Source of the DNA: Mycobacterium sp. E796 | GTDB taxonomy: Bacteria > Actinomycetota > Actinomycetes > Mycobacteriales > Mycobacteriaceae | Assembly: GCF_001672815.1 (NCBI RefSeq) | Contig: NZ_LZKK01000193.1 | Location: 1 to 62,545 of the forward strand | Reading direction: 5' to 3' | Length of the DNA stretch: 62,545 bases | Shown here: positions 60,292 to 62,545 of the stretch, in pieces | How the letters are laid out: every line of letters begins with the position of its first letter | How positions within the stretch are numbered: the stretch's first letter is position 1 | Made by a program: the position numbers and the translations under genes | Notes under the pieces: model-generated | Told to the model about the DNA's origin: nothing | The model's database searches: none | The model's input: the letters and a program-made list of their open reading frames with translations, nothing else

Positions 60292-62147
60292 GACGGCACC
60301 CCCTCCGCATGGCGGTCCGGCTGTCTCTCGATGGTGGAGGTGTCGCCTTCGGGCAAGCCGAGTTCGCGGGCCTTGAGCAGCCGGCGCATGATCTTGCCGC
60401 TGCTCGTGTGCGGCAGCGAGTCCACGAACTCGAGCTCCTTGGGCGCCACGGTGGCCCCGAGGCGCTTGCGTGCGTGGCCGATCAATTCCAGGCGCAGGTC
60501 TTCGTCGGCCACGACGCCGTTCTTAAGCGTGACAAAGGCTTTCACCATTTCACCGACGGTGGGGTCGGGTATGCCGATGACGGCCGCCTCGGCAACCGCC
60601 GGGTGATCGGTGAGCGCGCTTTCGACCTCGAACGGGCCGATCAGATGCCCCGCGGACTTGATCACGTCGTCCTTGCGCCCGACGAACCAAAAGTAGCCGT
60701 CGGCGTCCTTCTTCGCCAGGTCCCCGCTCAGATAGAGGCCGTCGGCGAAGGCGTTGCGGTAGCGCTCCTCCGCATTGAGGTAGCCGCGGAACATCGAGGG
60801 CCAGCCCGGCTTGAGCGCGAGCTCACCCTCGACATCGGGTTCGTCGATCACCGTCGTCGTTCCGTCGTCGTTGTGGCGCACGATGAATGCGTCGACGCCG
60901 GGCAGCGGCCGGCCCATCGATCCCGGTTTGATGTCGAACGCCGGCGTGTTGGCGATCATGATGCCGCCCGTCTCGGTCTGCCACCAGTTGTCGTGAATCG
61001 GCAAGCCCAGCACCCGCTTTCCCCACCAGACGGCCTCGGGGTTGAGCGGCTCGCCCACGCTGGCGATGAAACGCAGGCGCGGAAAGCGGTATTGCGCGGG
61101 CATTTCCGGCCCCGCCTTGATCAGCATCCGTATCGCGGTCGGTGCGGTGTACCACACCGACACGCCCTGGTCCTGCAGGATCTGATACCACCGCTGGGCG
61201 TCGAACTCGGCCTCGTCGACGATCGAGGTGACGCCGTGCAGCAGCGGGCTGATGATGCCGTACGACGTTCCCGTCACCCAGCCGGGATCCGCTGTGCACC
61301 AATAGGTGTCCTCGGGATGCAGGTCCAGCGCGTACAGGCCGGTGAGATAGTGCATCGCCACCGCGCCGTGCACGTGGATGGCACCCTTGGGTGTGCCGGT
61401 GGTGCCGCTGGTGAAGTGCAGCAGCGAGGGGTCGTCGGCGGTGGTCGGCTCGATCGGCGCGTTCTCGTCGGCCGCGTCCACCCATTGCCAGAAATTGAGC
61501 GTTCCGGGTGGGGGATCGGCCCCATGTTCGTCCCGGTCGTCCCCGTCGACGACGAATACGTAGCGCACCGACGGCAGGCGATCACGGATCTTGGCGATCT
61601 TGCGCCGGTAGAGCGCCGCCGTGGTGACCAGAACGTCGGCCTGCCCGATGTTCACCCGGGTGGCGATCGGCTCGGGCCCGAAGGCCGAGAACAACGGCGA
61701 AACGACGCTTCCGTTGCGAAGCGCGCCCAGCATCGCGATGTATAGCTCGGGCGAGCGGTTCATCATCGTGAACACGCGGTTGCCCTTGTTGATGCCGAGC
61801 GAGCGCAGCGCGCTGGTGAATCGTTTGGTGAACCGGCCGAGGTCCGCGTAGCTGAGGTCGCGCGTGGTGATCGCGCCGTCCCAGCCCTGGTCGAGGACGA
61901 AGCGCAACGCCGTGCGCGTCGCGGTCGGGCCCTCCGCGTGCCGGTCTACGGCAGCGTAGGCGATGTTGCAGCCGCCCGGTCCCATGCCCTCGCACAACGC
62001 CGGCACGTCGGACCAGTGAAACTGCGCGCGCGCTTGTTCGTAGTCGGTGAGGTTGGGGCGGACGGTGTAGTCGTCGGGGGTCTTGTGGATGACATCCATG
62101 AGGCGTCCTAGCGGTGTGGCCCTGTTCTGTCGCCTGGGCATGTTCAT
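60288..62147 (-). CDS. AMP-forming acyl-CoA synthetase (acetate-CoA ligase-like)
   Basis: A 619-residue ANL-family ligase (ATG 62147; ATG 62099 would give 603). [20 protein letters not shown] is the AMP-binding P-loop, [20 protein letters not shown] and [20 protein letters not shown] the hinge, and [15 protein letters not shown] the C-terminal acetylatable Lys motif. Resembles Bacillus AcsA-type acetyl-CoA synthetases. First gene of the operon ligase-E1alpha-E1beta-E2-ACP, with a DosR-box-like site upstream. It would activate acetate or another short acid. Confidence 0.87.
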   Translation of the reverse strand: MNMPRRQNRATPLGRLMDVIHKTPDDYTVRPNLTDYEQARAQFHWSDVPALCEGMGPGGCNIAYAAVDRHAEGPTATRTALRFVLDQGWDGAITTRDLSYADLGRFTKRFTSALRSLGINKGNRVFTMMNRSPELYIAMLGALRNGSVVSPLFSAFGPEPIATRVNIGQADVLVTTAALYRRKIAKIRDRLPSVRYVFVVDGDDRDEHGADPPPGTLNFWQWVDAADENAPIEPTTADDPSLLHFTSGTTGTPKGAIHVHGAVAMHYLTGLYALDLHPEDTYWCTADPGWVTGTSYGIISPLLHGVTSIVDEAEFDAQRWYQILQDQGVSVWYTAPTAIRMLIKAGPEMPAQYRFPRLRFIASVGEPLNPEAVWWGKRVLGLPIHDNWWQTETGGIMIANTPAFDIKPGSMGRPLPGVDAFIVRHNDDGTTTVIDEPDVEGELALKPGWPSMFRGYLNAEERYRNAFADGLYLSGDLAKKDADGYFWFVGRKDDVIKSAGHLIGPFEVESALTDHPAVAEAAVIGIPDPTVGEMVKAFVTLKNGVVADEDLRLELIGHARKRLGATVAPKELEFVDSLPHTSSGKIMRRLLKARELGLPEGDTSTIERQPDRHAEGVPS

Positions 62148-62212
62148 CGTTTGCCCGGCCGCAATTCCGCAATAGAGACGAAAGTCATCAATGAGCCGGC
62201 GCTACTCACCCG

Positions 62213-62226
62213 GGGACCAAGGACCC
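62213..62226. promoter_or_regulatory. DosR-box-like palindrome between the ligase operon and acg copy 3
   Basis: GGGACCAAGGACCC agrees with the DosR consensus GGGACTWWAGTCCC at 11 of 14 positions and is itself nearly palindromic. It lies 66 bp from the ligase ATG and 60 bp from the acg ATG, placed to serve both divergent promoters. Confidence 0.6.
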
Positions 62227-62285
62227 TGGTGGCGGAACGCGCGCATGCCCGAGGGTCGGGATGGGACAGGAAGTGAGCGTGCGTA

Positions 62286-62545
62286 ATGACCCAGACGACG
62301 GTGGGTACCGACGTGATCACCAGCGCGGTGGAGCTGGCGTGCCGCGCACCCTCGCTGCACAACATTCAGCCCTGGCGCTGGGTGGCGCACAAGACGAGCG
62401 TCGACCTGTTCGTCGACCCGCACCGAATGGTCACGTCGACCGACACCTCGGGTCGCGAGGCGATCATGAGCTGCGGCGCCGCGCTCGACCATTTCCGGGT
62501 CGCGATGGCCGCCGCCGGCTGGGACACCAACATCGATCAGTTCCC
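62286..62545 (+). CDS. Acg-like FMN-binding nitroreductase-fold protein, copy 3 (3'-truncated by the window edge)
   Basis: The first 86 codons of a third Acg-family gene: MTQTTVGTDVITSAVELACR, APSLHNIQPWRWVAHKTSV, DTSGREAIMSCGAALDHFRV. Very close to copy 2 (55741-56718) in the shared part. ATG 62286 has AGGAAG upstream. The gene runs off the right edge and is divergent from the ligase operon with a DosR-like box between them. Confidence 0.85.
   Translation, partial: MTQTTVGTDVITSAVELACRAPSLHNIQPWRWVAHKTSVDLFVDPHRMVTSTDTSGREAIMSCGAALDHFRVAMAAAGWDTNIDQF

Noticed and set aside
1..62545. CRISPR arrays, complete insertion sequences, rRNA genes or a replication origin
   Set aside because: No regularly spaced repeats, transposase motifs, rRNA-like sequence or DnaA-box clusters were seen on reading through the window.

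Overview
The window is GC-rich, gene-dense chromosomal DNA from an actinobacterium, most likely a nontuberculous Mycobacterium. Evidence for this: F420-type luciferase-like (LLM) oxidoreductases, Rv2032/Acg-like nitroreductases, an Rv0203-type hemophore-related protein, a UPF0182 C-terminus, an actinobacterial-looking initiator tRNA, and leaderless promoters (TANNNT just upstream of GTG). No insertion sequence, phage gene, CRISPR array or replication origin was found. Coding is close to saturating. The only gene-free stretch over 300 bp (6144-6580) holds decayed gene remnants.

Layout. (1) 1-6143: end of a UPF0182 gene; an IclR-type regulator, a thiamine-diphosphate (TPP) enzyme and a bicovalent-FAD-type oxidoreductase; then, on the minus strand, an LLM enzyme and a GlxA-type (DJ-1/AraC) regulator. 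(2) 6144-11554: two intact HD-domain genes and one decayed copy, each with the same upstream element made of tandem TGTCG/TGTGG repeats, plus an alpha/beta hydrolase, FAD monooxygenase, nitroreductase and cupin. (3) 11680-26973: two tandem giant LuxR (LAL) regulators, an SDR, an IclR regulator, a small ORF coupled to a second FAD monooxygenase, and a tightly overlapping run O-methyltransferase - ubiX - ubiD - esterase - DsbA/FrnE-like - LLM. (4) 26982-36413: a complete glycolate/glyoxylate-to-glycerate module (IclR regulator, gcl, glxR, hyi; divergently a GlcD-like oxidase, a lactate/glycolate-type permease, glycerate kinase, a FrnE-like protein). Near-identical TTYCG-N5-CGAAA palindromes recur at its promoters. 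(5) 36480-46932: initiator tRNA, a metallo-beta-lactamase-fold protein, hydrolase, TetR- and MarR-controlled redox operons with visible palindromic operators, an acyltransferase-3/SGNH protein, secreted small proteins and a CPA2 antiporter. (6) 47031-62545: an island resembling the DosR (dormancy) regulon: three Acg-like nitroreductases, a complete group 3b [NiFe]-hydrogenase hyhBGSL with its maturation protease, a slipin, a DUF2156 protein, and a minus-strand operon AMP-forming ligase - E1alpha - E1beta - E2 - acyl carrier protein - acg. DosR-box-like palindromes precede the hydrogenase operon and lie between the ligase and the third acg.

How it fits together: region 4 would bring in glycolate and convert glycolate to glyoxylate, tartronate semialdehyde, glycerate and phosphoglycerate. 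Region 6 looks built for redox balance under hypoxia (H2/NADPH cycling, acetate or keto-acid activation). Regions 2 and 3 look like an accessory aromatic or secondary-metabolite gene set using FAD, F420, prenyl-FMN and SAM chemistry under layered regulation; their substrates cannot be read from the sequence. All functional calls come from reading motifs by eye. No database search was run.
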